13,218 bases of DNA from CAZPQN01 sp964588795. GTDB taxonomy: Bacteria; Fidelibacterota; UBA2242. Both the position numbers and the translations under genes were made by a program. Shown here piece by piece: positions 1 to 7,300 of the stretch (position 1 is its first letter; each line of letters starts with the position of its first letter). The notes beneath the pieces are model-generated. The model saw nothing but the letters and a program-made list of their open reading frames with translations. It did no database searches and was not told where the DNA came from. The stretch is taken from the NCBI GenBank assembly GCA_964588795.1, contig CAZPQN010000049.1, positions 1 through 13,218 of the forward strand, given 5' to 3'.

Positions 1-1437
1 TACCTCAGGGGCACCAACGTAGCGTCCCGGCGTGAGTATATAATCGTGCTTGCGTATCTCATCGAGCGTTGCACTTTTACAAAAGCCGGGGATGTCTTTA
101 TATTGGGGCGAATTGCTATTCGCCTGTACGGAAATATCCCCTCGCCAAGCGTGGTAGGTGCCTGCAATCTTTTGTATGTCTTCTTCTGTAAGTTCTCTGT
201 GCACGCGGTCAATCATTGTGCCAAGGTTGCGCGCATCAATAAAAAGTGTCTCTCCCCGCCGATCGCGGAAACGGCCGTTTCTTTTATCCCTTGCAATAAA
301 CCATAAACAAACGGGAATTTGTGTGGAGTAGAAAAGTTGTCCCGGTAAAGCCACCATGCAATCGACAAGGTTCGCTTCGATAATTGCCTTGCGAATTTCA
401 CCTTCACCCGATTGATTGGAAGACATTGAACCGTTTGCTAAAACAAAGCCGGCAAGTCCAGTTGGTGCAAGGTGATGAATAAAATGCTGAACCCAGGCGA
501 AGTTTGCATTGGAAGCGGGTGGGATGCCGAACTTCCAGCGCTTGTCATCTTTAAGCAACTCGCCACGCCAGTCGCTGTCGTTAAACGGTGGATTGGCAAG
601 AATGTAATCTGCTCTGAGATCCGGATGCAAATCGCGATGAAATGTATCGGCGTGTTCCTTGCCGAGATTGGCGTCAATGCCGCGGATAGCAAGATTCATC
701 TTTGCAAGCCGCCAAGTGGTATGATTGGATTCCTGACCATAGATGCTGATATCTCCAATTTTTCCACCGTGTGCTTCCACAAACTTTTCGGATTGTACGA
801 ACATACCACCGGAGCCGCAACATGGATCGTACACGCGTCCTTTATACGGCGCAAGCATTTCGACCAAAACAGCAACAATACATCGAGGCGTATAAAATTG
901 TCCGCCTTTTTTGCCCTCCGCACTTGCGAACTGAGAGAGAAAATACTCGTACACACGTCCGAGAATGTCTTTTGAGCGATTCTCTTTGCTACCCAAACCA
1001 ATGTTCCCGATAAGATCAATCAGTTGGCCAAGGCGTTGTTTATCGAGTCGGGGATGAGCGTAGTCTTTTGGCAAAACTCCTTTGAGTGTCGGATTGTCTC
1101 TTTCGATGGCAAGAAGCGCATCGTCAACAATCTTTCCGATCTTCGGGTCTTTCGCTCGTCCGCGGAGATATTGCCAGCGAGATTCAGGTGGAACCCAAAA
1201 AATGTTCACGGCACGATACTCGTCTGGGTCTTCGGGGTCGGCACCTTTTGGTTTTTCGGATTCTAATTTAGCGTGTTTTTCTTCAAAGGCATCTGAAATA
1301 TACTTTAGAAAAATAAGTCCGAGCACGACGTGCTTATATTCTGCCGCGTCCATATTGGAGCGCAGAGCATCGGCTGCCCGCCAGAGCTCGTTCTCGAATC
1401 CTAAATTTGCTCCATTATTAGTTTTAGCTTCGGGCAT
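1..1437 (-). CDS. hsdM: Type I restriction-modification DNA methyltransferase subunit HsdM (C-terminus beyond the window)
   Basis: Reading the minus strand from ATG at 1437 gives 479 residues with no stop, so the gene continues past base 1. The product methylates adenine N6 at the site chosen by an HsdS subunit, using S-adenosylmethionine. The N-terminus (about residues 8-130) matches the helical HsdM N-domain, with GLIFLKYISDAFEE. The SAM-binding motif I is DPCCGSGGMF at 204-213. The catalytic motif IV is NPPF at 282-285. The conserved QFYTPR stretch lies shortly before motif I, and LANGSMSSNQSGEGEIR and LPGQLFYSTQIPVCLWF follow the NPPF motif. No frameshift is seen. The start is supported by AAGGA at 1444-1448, six bases upstream. 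hsdS and hsdR are not in the window and would be expected to the left. A near-consensus promoter lies about 280 bases upstream. Only the missing end is uncertain. Confidence 0.95.
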   Translation of the reverse strand, partial: MPEAKTNNGANLGFENELWRAADALRSNMDAAEYKHVVLGLIFLKYISDAFEEKHAKLESEKPKGADPEDPDEYRAVNIFWVPPESRWQYLRGRAKDPKIGKIVDDALLAIERDNPTLKGVLPKDYAHPRLDKQRLGQLIDLIGNIGLGSKENRSKDILGRVYEYFLSQFASAEGKKGGQFYTPRCIVAVLVEMLAPYKGRVYDPCCGSGGMFVQSEKFVEAHGGKIGDISIYGQESNHTTWRLAKMNLAIRGIDANLGKEHADTFHRDLHPDLRADYILANPPFNDSDWRGELLKDDKRWKFGIPPASNANFAWVQHFIHHLAPTGLAGFVLANGSMSSNQSGEGEIRKAIIEANLVDCMVALPGQLFYSTQIPVCLWFIARDKRNGRFRDRRGETLFIDARNLGTMIDRVHRELTEEDIQKIAGTYHAWRGDISVQANSNSPQYKDIPGFCKSATLDEIRKHDYILTPGRYVGAPEV

Positions 1438-1439
1438 TA

Positions 1440-1499
1440 TTAATCCTTTTCATGATGATTTTCATAAACCCATTTTAATATACTTTTTATTTTGAACAT
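1440..1499 (-). CDS. Possible 19-codon leader ORF directly before hsdM
   Basis: An ATG at 1499 opens a 19-residue frame beginning MFKIKSILKW and ending with TAA at 1440-1442, two bases before the hsdM ATG. The Shine-Dalgarno of hsdM lies inside its last codons, so translation of one would affect the other. It has no convincing ribosome binding site of its own. It lies in the same frame as the 35-codon ORF upstream (1536-1643), separated only by that ORF's TAG and 12 sense codons. It may be chance; the spacing is what makes it worth listing. Confidence 0.2.
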   Translation of the reverse strand: MFKIKSILKWVYENHHEKD

Positions 1500-1535
1500 C
1501 TTCTTAATTGTTAAAGAGCTGGCTATAACATATAA

Positions 1536-1643
1536 CTACTGTAACACCGCATTTCGTTTATTACTCCCAAAATGGTATGATATAGGCCATTCCAATTCAC
1601 TGGGACGAATTATGGCGTACATCTTCCTTTTGTCTCCAGTCAT
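1536..1643 (-). CDS. Possible 35-residue small ORF or gene relic in the hsdM leader
   Basis: On the minus strand ATG at 1643 gives 35 residues starting MTGDKRKMYAIIRPSELEWP and ending in TAG at 1536-1538. The frame stays open upstream to a TAA at 1701-1703. An internal ATG at 1622, preceded by GGAG, is an alternative start giving 28 residues. The composition looks like ordinary protein, with mixed charged and aromatic residues, but I do not recognise a family. It lies about 70 bases downstream of a near-consensus promoter and so would be transcribed with hsdM. It could be a leader peptide, the C-terminal scrap of a decayed gene, or noise. Confidence 0.25.
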   Translation of the reverse strand: MTGDKRKMYAIIRPSELEWPISYHFGSNKRNAVLQ

Positions 1644-1719
1644 GTTTATCCGGTTGGTGAAATAGTGCTGATTAAATTCAGATTCGCCGTTTGCCCGGGT
1701 TTATTTTGCATCTGGTTCA

Positions 1720-1748
1720 ATTATACAAAGGAAAACATATAATTTCAA
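1720..1748 (-). promoter_or_regulatory. Sigma70-like promoter for hsdM
   Basis: Reading leftwards, TTGAAA at 1748-1743 is followed after exactly 17 bases by TATAAT at 1725-1720. This matches the housekeeping consensus in 11 of 12 positions. Transcription would start near 1712 and give a leader of about 275 nt before the hsdM ATG. The promoter points away from the lipoprotein gene at 1783-2253, whose 3' end abuts it, so it can serve only hsdM and its leader ORFs. Confidence 0.6.
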
Positions 1749-1782
1749 TATGGAATTTTGCAGGTGTCAGACTATAAAACTG

Positions 1783-2253
1783 TTATTTCGTGATCCCGCT
1801 ACCGCTGGTGCGTGTGCCGATGAAGGTGCCCTGCAGGGGCGAGGGCCAGCCATAGGTGGCGAAATTGATGGTCCACGTGCCGGATGAGTGTCCGTCCCTG
1901 GCACTGCCGTTGACATTGATCGAGAAAGCGGAACTCTGGTAGCCGGAAGGGGCGCGGGGATTGGTGGCGATGCCCTGGGCGGTGATAGAAATTAACGTGT
2001 CCGCCACGACGACCGTTCCATTCTCGAAAATACAGGTAACCAGCGTATCCTGATAGGGGAAGTACCACTGGGCGTCTTCCGTGATGGTGCCGTCCGACAG
2101 CTTCTCGAAAGTCGCCTGGCCGTATTTGGTGGAGTCGTTATCCATGATGTACTGCCACACTTCGGTGGCTTCGACGACTACTTCCTCTTTTTCACAGGCC
2201 GTGCTGAAGAGGAGTACCGCTAACAGTACGGTGATTGAGTGCAAGTTTGTCAT
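1783..2253 (-). CDS. Small lipoprotein of unknown function
   Basis: The 156-residue product has a lipoprotein signal: a short N-terminus, a hydrophobic run and the lipobox-like LLFSTAC, with the lipidated cysteine at 20 followed by EKEE. The lipobox is degenerate at the -3 position. The mature part is rich in short beta-prone stretches and polar turns, including NVNGSARDGHSSGTW and GWPSPLQGTF. This suggests a compact beta-rich domain anchored in the envelope. I do not recognise a family. Only a weak purine-rich run (GAAGAAAAGAAAAA) precedes the ATG. It is transcribed divergently from the receptor operon starting at 2486 and could share control with it through the spacer. It could also be a stand-alone gene. 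Confidence 0.75.
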   Translation of the reverse strand: MTNLHSITVLLAVLLFSTACEKEEVVVEATEVWQYIMDNDSTKYGQATFEKLSDGTITEDAQWYFPYQDTLVTCIFENGTVVVADTLISITAQGIATNPRAPSGYQSSAFSINVNGSARDGHSSGTWTINFATYGWPSPLQGTFIGTRTSGSGITK

Positions 2254-2308
2254 TTTTTCTTTTCTTCGGTTGATTGCAGGTTGTCGGTCATCCTGTCTTA
2301 CATAATTG

Positions 2309-2329
2309 AATTCAGATTGACGCTGAATT
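2309..2329. promoter_or_regulatory. Inverted repeat in divergent spacer, possible operator
   Basis: AATTCAG at 2309-2315 and CTGAATT at 2323-2329 form a perfect 7-base inverted repeat with a 7-base spacer. A further CTGAATT half-site occurs at 2359-2365 in the same orientation as the right arm. It lies between the divergent lipoprotein gene and the receptor operon, where a dimeric regulator could act on both. It does not resemble a Fur box. No regulator gene is in the window, so the role is inferred from position and symmetry only. Confidence 0.3.
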
Positions 2330-2485
2330 TTAAGGTAAAACCGGTAAATTTCAAACCACTGAATTACTATCGGATAAGGGAGTCAGTTGTTGGTCGGCGG
2401 CACCATTCTGGCTCGTGAAAAAACTGTTGCTTTTGTCTTCAGGGACGAATAATTTGCCTCTGTTTTTGCGGAGATGGGTAGCACA

Positions 2486-3016
2486 ATGAAGCAATTATCG
2501 GGAGCAATGGGCAGAGGCTTTCTCTGGGTAATACTGGCCATAGTCGGCCTGGGCGGGTGCGAAAAGGGACTCGATCCGGTCAATGGTTTCGAAGGCAAAA
2601 TCTATCTGCCCACCGATTCCGTCACCCAGCAGATCAGCTGGCCGGATTCGCTCTACGGGGCGGTGGTTGTGGTGGCGGAATTCAAATATCCATTATACAC
2701 ATCGATTGACTCCTTTTTCGCGCACATCGTCACTTACGGCGATCCGCTCGATACGAGCAGGGCGGAGCAGGACTATTTCATCCAGATCAGGTCGGGCAAT
2801 TATTTAGCGGGCGTGGTCGGTCTGAAGGTGCCTGTCACGACCGTGATGTTCATGCCGCGCGATTCATTGGCCCGGCATCCGGAGTACTTTTCGGCGATCG
2901 GGCTGTACGTCTCGCCAGGTTCGCTTTTACCCATCAGCACGGTCGGCGTTTTCGAGGACGAGATCACTGCCGGAATTGACATCCGGGTTGACTACAACCT
3001 GCAGTTGCCATTTTGA
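2486..3016 (+). CDS. Lipoprotein, first gene of the TonB-dependent receptor operon
   Basis: From ATG at 2486 the product has 176 residues. The N-terminus MKQLSGAMGRGFLWVILAIV leads into the lipobox LGGC, giving a lipidated cysteine followed by EKG. An in-frame ATG at 2474 is possible, but the only nearby ribosome site (GGAG at 2470-2473) directly abuts it, so 2486 is preferred. The mature part has beta-rich stretches such as SWPDSLYGAVVVVAEFKYP and no enzyme motif I recognise. It ends 23 bases before the start of the TonB-dependent receptor gene, so the two are almost certainly cotranscribed. By analogy with receptor-lipoprotein pairs it may be a surface or periplasmic binding partner of the receptor. 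That role is inferred from position. Confidence 0.8.
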   Translation: MKQLSGAMGRGFLWVILAIVGLGGCEKGLDPVNGFEGKIYLPTDSVTQQISWPDSLYGAVVVVAEFKYPLYTSIDSFFAHIVTYGDPLDTSRAEQDYFIQIRSGNYLAGVVGLKVPVTTVMFMPRDSLARHPEYFSAIGLYVSPGSLLPISTVGVFEDEITAGIDIRVDYNLQLPF

Positions 3017-3039
3017 GTGTCAGGGAAGAGGAGCCGGCC

Positions 3040-5202
3040 ATGCGTGTGATCTTAAAACTTTTTATTCTGTCAAGTTTCCTGACACCGATCTTGTGCGCCC
3101 AGACGGCTGACCTGACAGGTTTCGTCTACAGCATAGAAAGCAATGCGCCTCTCCCGGGAGCGGATGTGCTGATACCGGGTACTTTTTGGGGCGCCGCCAC
3201 CGACCAGCAGGGTGCCTTCCGCATCGAAAACCTGCCTCCGGGGAAGTATCGGCTGGAAGTGCAGATGATTGGTTACCAGGTGGTGCGGCAGGAGGTGGTA
3301 ATCACCGAGCCGGAACCGGTGCAGTGTACTTTTCACCTGAAGCGCAAAGCGCTCAGTTCTCCGGAAATCGTGGTCACCGGCGCCCGGCGGGCGACGCGTA
3401 AAATGGATGCCCCGGTTTCGATCGCTTCCCTGACCACCGACCAAATCGTTCAGCGCCGGCCGGCGACGATTGACGAAATCCTGCCGCTTGAGTCCGCCAT
3501 CCAGATCATGGATGGGCAGGTCAACATCCGCGGCAGTAGCGGTTACGCCCGCGGCGCCGGCAGTCGCGTACTGGTGTTGGTGGACGGCGCTCCGGCGATC
3601 TCCTTCGATAATGGCACTATCTACTGGGACGCCCTGCCGGTGGATGAATTGGAACGCATCGAAATCCTGAAAGGCCCCGGTTCGGCGCTCTATGGCTCGA
3701 GCGCGATGGGCGGTGTGCTGAATCTGATCACCAACCGCATCCCGGCCCGACCGCGTACTAAACTCCTGCTCGGCTTAGGGTTCTACTCCAAACCCACCGA
3801 TGCGCGTCAGGTCTTTAGTGATGATCCGCTGATGACCGATAACTTCCGCCTTTTCCACAGCCGTCGAATCAACCGTCTGGGCCTGGAACTGGGTTTCCGC
3901 CAGAACAATTCCGATGGTTATCATCAGAACGGCTGGTATCATAAGTACATCTTCGACGGCAAAATAGATTATGACCTGGCCAAAGGTCGGGCGCTGGTAT
4001 CGCGCTTTTATTACATTGACGACGATCATGGTTCTTTTTCGCAGTGGCGCAACGCTTCTCAGCCTTTCCATACGCCCGATAACACCAAATCGGATCACCT
4101 CGACAGCCACAAATTCCAGTGGACGACGAGTTATGTCAAAATGTACTCGCCCCGGCAATCGCTGACTCTGCGCGGCAATTATTTCTACACTGATATGTTC
4201 AACGATTTCTACAACAACGACGATTACTCGAAAGCCCGCACGGTTTCACTGGAAGGACAGCTCGATTACCGTCCACTGCCCCGACACTATTTCACCGGCG
4301 GCGCTGAAATCAAGTATAATCAGGTGGATGCCGATATCTGGGGCACGCATCACGGCTACGACGCCGCGCTTTTCATCCAGGACGAAATCAATCCACGGGC
4401 GGCGTTGACCATGACAGCCGGTTTGCGCCTGGATATCCATCGCATTGACAGTCTTTCAACGGAGACGCAGGTCAATCCCAAATTTGGGCTGACCTATCGT
4501 CCACAGGCCAACCTCGCTCTGCGTGGGTCGATTGGCTGGGCGTTTCGTGCTCCGGCAATTGCCGAGCTATACACCGCTTCGCGGCAGTATGTATTCGAAG
4601 TCAAGCCGAATCCCAATCTGCAATCGGAAAGGAGTATTTCGGAGGAAATCGGTCTCTGCTGGTCGGGAGCGTGGTTCAACCTGGACGTCGCTGTATTTTC
4701 CGCCCAGTACAAGAAGTTAATTGAGCCGTTGGTTGATTATTCCGACTATAAGATTCATTTCCTGAATGTCACGCAGGCGCGCATCAATGGCGTCGAGATC
4801 AACGCCGACTGGATCGCCCGTTCACTTCCCCTGCAAAGCAAGATCAGCTATACTTATCTCGATCCCCGCGATTTGACGAAGGACGTCACCCTGGCCTACC
4901 GGCACAACCATACGCTGGTCGTTTCGGAACAGGTACGCCTATTCCAAAAGATCGTTGCCGGAATTGATTACCGATACCTGAGCCGCATCAAGGCCGTGCA
5001 GTTGTTTCAGGAGAATAAAATCACCGGCGCCGATCAGCGCGTGCCGATTCATCTGGTGAGCGTGTTCTGTCAATTGCATCCGCAGACCAACCTGACCGTC
5101 AATATCAGCATCGAAAACCTGTTCCAGTATTATTATGTGACCGTCGAGCGCAATATCGGCGCACCGCGCCACCTGAAATTTACTTTCGAATACAACCTTT
5201 GA
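3040..5202 (+). CDS. TonB-dependent outer-membrane receptor with carboxypeptidase-regulatory-like N-domain
   Basis: ATG at 3040 is chosen because AAGAGGAG at 3026-3033 lies six bases upstream and the product then opens with a signal peptide (MRVILKLFILSSFLTPILCA). The product has 720 residues. Residues about 24-101 form a carboxypeptidase-regulatory-like beta domain, including GAFRIENLPPGKYRLEV. The plug (about 105-233) contains VNIRGSSG, VLVLVDGAP and the strongly conserved ELERIEILKGPGSALYGSSA. The rest is a 22-strand barrel type, with a FRAPAIAELY segment and an aromatic-rich C-terminal strand. Such proteins import siderophores, cobalamin, metals or glycans across the outer membrane using TonB energy. 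The substrate is not readable from sequence. No tonB, exbB or ABC transporter is nearby. The neighbouring lipoprotein and esterase suggest a ligand processed outside the cell. Confidence 0.95.
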   Translation: MRVILKLFILSSFLTPILCAQTADLTGFVYSIESNAPLPGADVLIPGTFWGAATDQQGAFRIENLPPGKYRLEVQMIGYQVVRQEVVITEPEPVQCTFHLKRKALSSPEIVVTGARRATRKMDAPVSIASLTTDQIVQRRPATIDEILPLESAIQIMDGQVNIRGSSGYARGAGSRVLVLVDGAPAISFDNGTIYWDALPVDELERIEILKGPGSALYGSSAMGGVLNLITNRIPARPRTKLLLGLGFYSKPTDARQVFSDDPLMTDNFRLFHSRRINRLGLELGFRQNNSDGYHQNGWYHKYIFDGKIDYDLAKGRALVSRFYYIDDDHGSFSQWRNASQPFHTPDNTKSDHLDSHKFQWTTSYVKMYSPRQSLTLRGNYFYTDMFNDFYNNDDYSKARTVSLEGQLDYRPLPRHYFTGGAEIKYNQVDADIWGTHHGYDAALFIQDEINPRAALTMTAGLRLDIHRIDSLSTETQVNPKFGLTYRPQANLALRGSIGWAFRAPAIAELYTASRQYVFEVKPNPNLQSERSISEEIGLCWSGAWFNLDVAVFSAQYKKLIEPLVDYSDYKIHFLNVTQARINGVEINADWIARSLPLQSKISYTYLDPRDLTKDVTLAYRHNHTLVVSEQVRLFQKIVAGIDYRYLSRIKAVQLFQENKITGADQRVPIHLVSVFCQLHPQTNLTVNISIENLFQYYYVTVERNIGAPRHLKFTFEYNL

Positions 5203-5274
5203 GATTGCACCTGCAACCAAAACCGCATCCCGGACTCCAAGTCAGTGAACAGTAACCTTAATTGCGGAGTATCA

Positions 5275-5796
5275 ATGAAAAAAATGTCTGTTGTCGTGGC
5301 GATAAATCTGTTAGCGCTAACAGTGCTGACCTATGCCGGCCGTCCCTGGTTTGGATTTCAGGAAGGGCTCAGCAAAGCCCAGAAAGAGCACAAACATGTC
5401 GTGATTGACTTTTACACCGATTGGTGTCACTGGTGCAAGGTGATGGATCAGAAAACCTTTTCCGACCCCGAAGTCGAAAAATTTCTATTCGAGCATTTTG
5501 TCCCGATTCGAATTAATGCCGAAGACGCCCGCGAAAAGTTGACTTTTCAGGGCAAACCCTTCACTGCCCGCGAACTCACCCGGGCTTTTCAGGTGACCGG
5601 TTATCCTTCGATTGCCTTTCTTACCGAAACCTCGGAAATCCTCGGCGTCGTCCCCGGTTATATCGAGAAGGACAAATTTCTCAATCTGCTGAAGTATGTG
5701 CAGAGTGAGTGCTATAAGACCAATGTCAGTTTCGACGATTTTTTAAAGGGCGGCTGTAAACCGGTAAAACAGCCCGCAGGTAAATCCACTAAATGA
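5275..5796 (+). CDS. Exported thioredoxin-fold protein (CHWC active site)
   Basis: ATG at 5275 is preferred over a GTG at 5245 because GGAG at 5266-5269 lies five bases before it and the product then begins with a signal peptide (MKKMSVVVAINLLALTVLTYA). The product has 173 residues. The thioredoxin-like domain has VVIDFYTDWCHWC with redox cysteines 51 and 54, and the cis-proline loop GYPS at 109-112. Two more cysteines occur in the C-terminal tail, which is lysine-rich. The fold resembles the thioredoxin_7/DsbD-C-terminal type that reduces or shuffles disulfides in the envelope. Its TGA overlaps the ATG of the next gene (ATGA), so translation of the esterase is probably coupled. Its partner may be the secreted esterase or the receptor. 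Confidence 0.88.
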   Translation: MKKMSVVVAINLLALTVLTYAGRPWFGFQEGLSKAQKEHKHVVIDFYTDWCHWCKVMDQKTFSDPEVEKFLFEHFVPIRINAEDAREKLTFQGKPFTARELTRAFQVTGYPSIAFLTETSEILGVVPGYIEKDKFLNLLKYVQSECYKTNVSFDDFLKGGCKPVKQPAGKSTK

Positions 5797-7256
5797 ACCA
5801 CCGCAAATCGCCGGCATTACTGATAATCGGGATAGCCGGAGTATTATTTTCCGCGATCCTCCTGCAGGCGCAGGAATTCAACGCTTTTCTCAGTCGGATT
5901 TATGCTCTCCCCATCGCTGAGAAACAGGCGCTCGCGGACAGTTTTTACAATGCGCATCCGGCCCTGCCGCTGATTGAAAATGAGACCCAGGTCTACTTCC
6001 TTTATCGGGGCACCGCCAATAGTGTTGTACTTGCGGGAGATGCCAATGGCTGGAGCACGTCGGCTGACCATTTGAATTTGATTTACGGCACCAATCTCTG
6101 GTACGCCGGACGGCAATACGAAAATGACGCCCGCCTGGACTATAAATTCGTCATCAACGGCTCACAATGGATTTTAGATCCCCGCAACCCGCATACCGTC
6201 CTGGGTGGCTTTGGTCCGAATTCGGAGTTACAGATGCCCCGCTATGTTGCTCCGGATGAGATCACTTACCGTCCTGAAATACCCCACGGCAGTTTTTTCG
6301 ATACAACATTTTACAGTGTCGTGCTGGGTAATTCGCGCCAGGTCAGGATTTATCTGCCGCCCAATTATGCCTCAAGTGGGGACACCTGCGCGGTGGTGCT
6401 GTTTCATGACGGACTCGAATATGTTACCTTGGCCTATGCGAATAACGTTTTCGACTACCTGATCTGGCAGAAAAAACTTGATCCGCTGATCGGAGTTTTC
6501 ATTCCACCGGTCAATCGGACGGCGGAATACGCCGGCAATCAGCAGGTGCAGTTTTCCGATTTCATTGTCAATGAGGTCATGGTGTGGGTTGATCGTAAAT
6601 ATCGCACGACCACCAACCCGGCCAAACGGGTGGTAGCCGGTGCCTCGAACGGTGGCAACATCGCTCTATGGATGGGTATCAATTATCCGCATGTGTTCGG
6701 TCGAGTCGCCGCTTTTTCCAGCAATGTCCAGACTTCGATTGCCACCCGGCTCAGCAATGATCCGGTTTTGGCGTTGAAATTCTACCTGGACATCGGTACC
6801 TACGACTTGTCGGTATTAATCCCGCTGGTCCACAACCTGCAGACGATTCTGGCGCAGAAAGGTTATGAGTACTGTTTCCGTGAATTTCACGATGGACACA
6901 GCTGGGGCAACTGGCGGGGACATATTGACGATGCGCTCCTTTACCTTTTGCCAGAATCGGCGGTACGGGTCAATCCGCAAAATCCACTGCCCCGTAAACC
7001 TACCGTCATCTGGAATTATCCTAACCCGTTTAATCAGAGCACAACGATTACCTTCGTCCTGCCGTTGACAGGCCACGTCCGTTTGACCATCCACGATTTG
7101 ACCGGGAGAATCGTCGAAGAGCTTGGGAACGGCGCGCTACCCGCGGGAGCCCATGCCGTTCAATGGTCGACCACCAATCTGCCCTCTGGGGTGTACTTCT
7201 GCGAAATCAGCGGGCCGGGAATCACTCAGCGTCATAAAATGCTGTTGGTGCGATAG
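5793..7256 (+). CDS. Secreted enterochelin-esterase-like/CE1-like alpha/beta hydrolase with T9SS sorting domain
   Basis: The 487-residue product has three parts after a signal peptide (hydrophobic run at about 8-25). Residues about 60-155 look like the CBM48/isoamylase-N or Fes-N-type beta domain (VVLAGDANGWS, LDYKFVINGSQWILDPRNPH). Residues about 165-390 are a serine esterase. The nucleophile is Ser285 in GASNGG, the likely acid is Asp338 in GTYDL, and the base is His369 in DGHSWGNWR, a signature of enterochelin-esterase and CE1 enzymes. Residues about 400-487 are a T9SS-type C-terminal sorting domain (NYPNPFN from 408, ending KMLLVR). The protein is therefore expected at the surface or released. 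The gene starts inside the stop codon of the thioredoxin gene. The substrate could be a siderophore ester or feruloyl/acetyl esters on plant glycan; the receptor context fits either. Confidence 0.9.
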   Translation: MNHRKSPALLIIGIAGVLFSAILLQAQEFNAFLSRIYALPIAEKQALADSFYNAHPALPLIENETQVYFLYRGTANSVVLAGDANGWSTSADHLNLIYGTNLWYAGRQYENDARLDYKFVINGSQWILDPRNPHTVLGGFGPNSELQMPRYVAPDEITYRPEIPHGSFFDTTFYSVVLGNSRQVRIYLPPNYASSGDTCAVVLFHDGLEYVTLAYANNVFDYLIWQKKLDPLIGVFIPPVNRTAEYAGNQQVQFSDFIVNEVMVWVDRKYRTTTNPAKRVVAGASNGGNIALWMGINYPHVFGRVAAFSSNVQTSIATRLSNDPVLALKFYLDIGTYDLSVLIPLVHNLQTILAQKGYEYCFREFHDGHSWGNWRGHIDDALLYLLPESAVRVNPQNPLPRKPTVIWNYPNPFNQSTTITFVLPLTGHVRLTIHDLTGRIVEELGNGALPAGAHAVQWSTTNLPSGVYFCEISGPGITQRHKMLLVR

Positions 7257-7300
7257 AGCGCGCCTTAACCGCAAAATCCAGCCGCCCGAATTGTTAATCA

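Larger units (their letters stand above)
1438..1782. other. AT-rich spacer between hsdM and the orphan lipoprotein gene
   Basis: This 345-base stretch is visibly richer in A and T than the flanking genes. It holds the leftward promoter at 1720-1748 and the two small ORFs described separately. I see no recognisable long gene, tRNA, strong terminator hairpin or repeat array in it. Confidence 0.6.

Noticed and set aside
472..975. 167-codon plus-strand frame and other frames within 46-1495
   Set aside because: The minus strand encodes HsdM without interruption through this whole stretch, with all its motifs in one frame. The others are shadows.
1..1437. hsdM as a frameshifted pseudogene, suggested by scattered short minus-strand frames
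   Set aside because: Direct translation from ATG 1437 to base 1 is one uninterrupted frame with intact DPCCGSGG and NPPF motifs. The scattered frames are in other phases, and the real one lacks a stop only because the window ends.
5203..5274. Small palindrome TTGCA-CC-TGCAA after the receptor gene as an internal terminator
   Set aside because: Only five base pairs with a two-base loop and no T tract. The downstream genes appear to belong to the same unit.
7257..7300. Shared terminator between the convergent esterase and thioredoxin genes
   Set aside because: No stable GC-rich hairpin followed by a T run on either strand in this 44-base gap.
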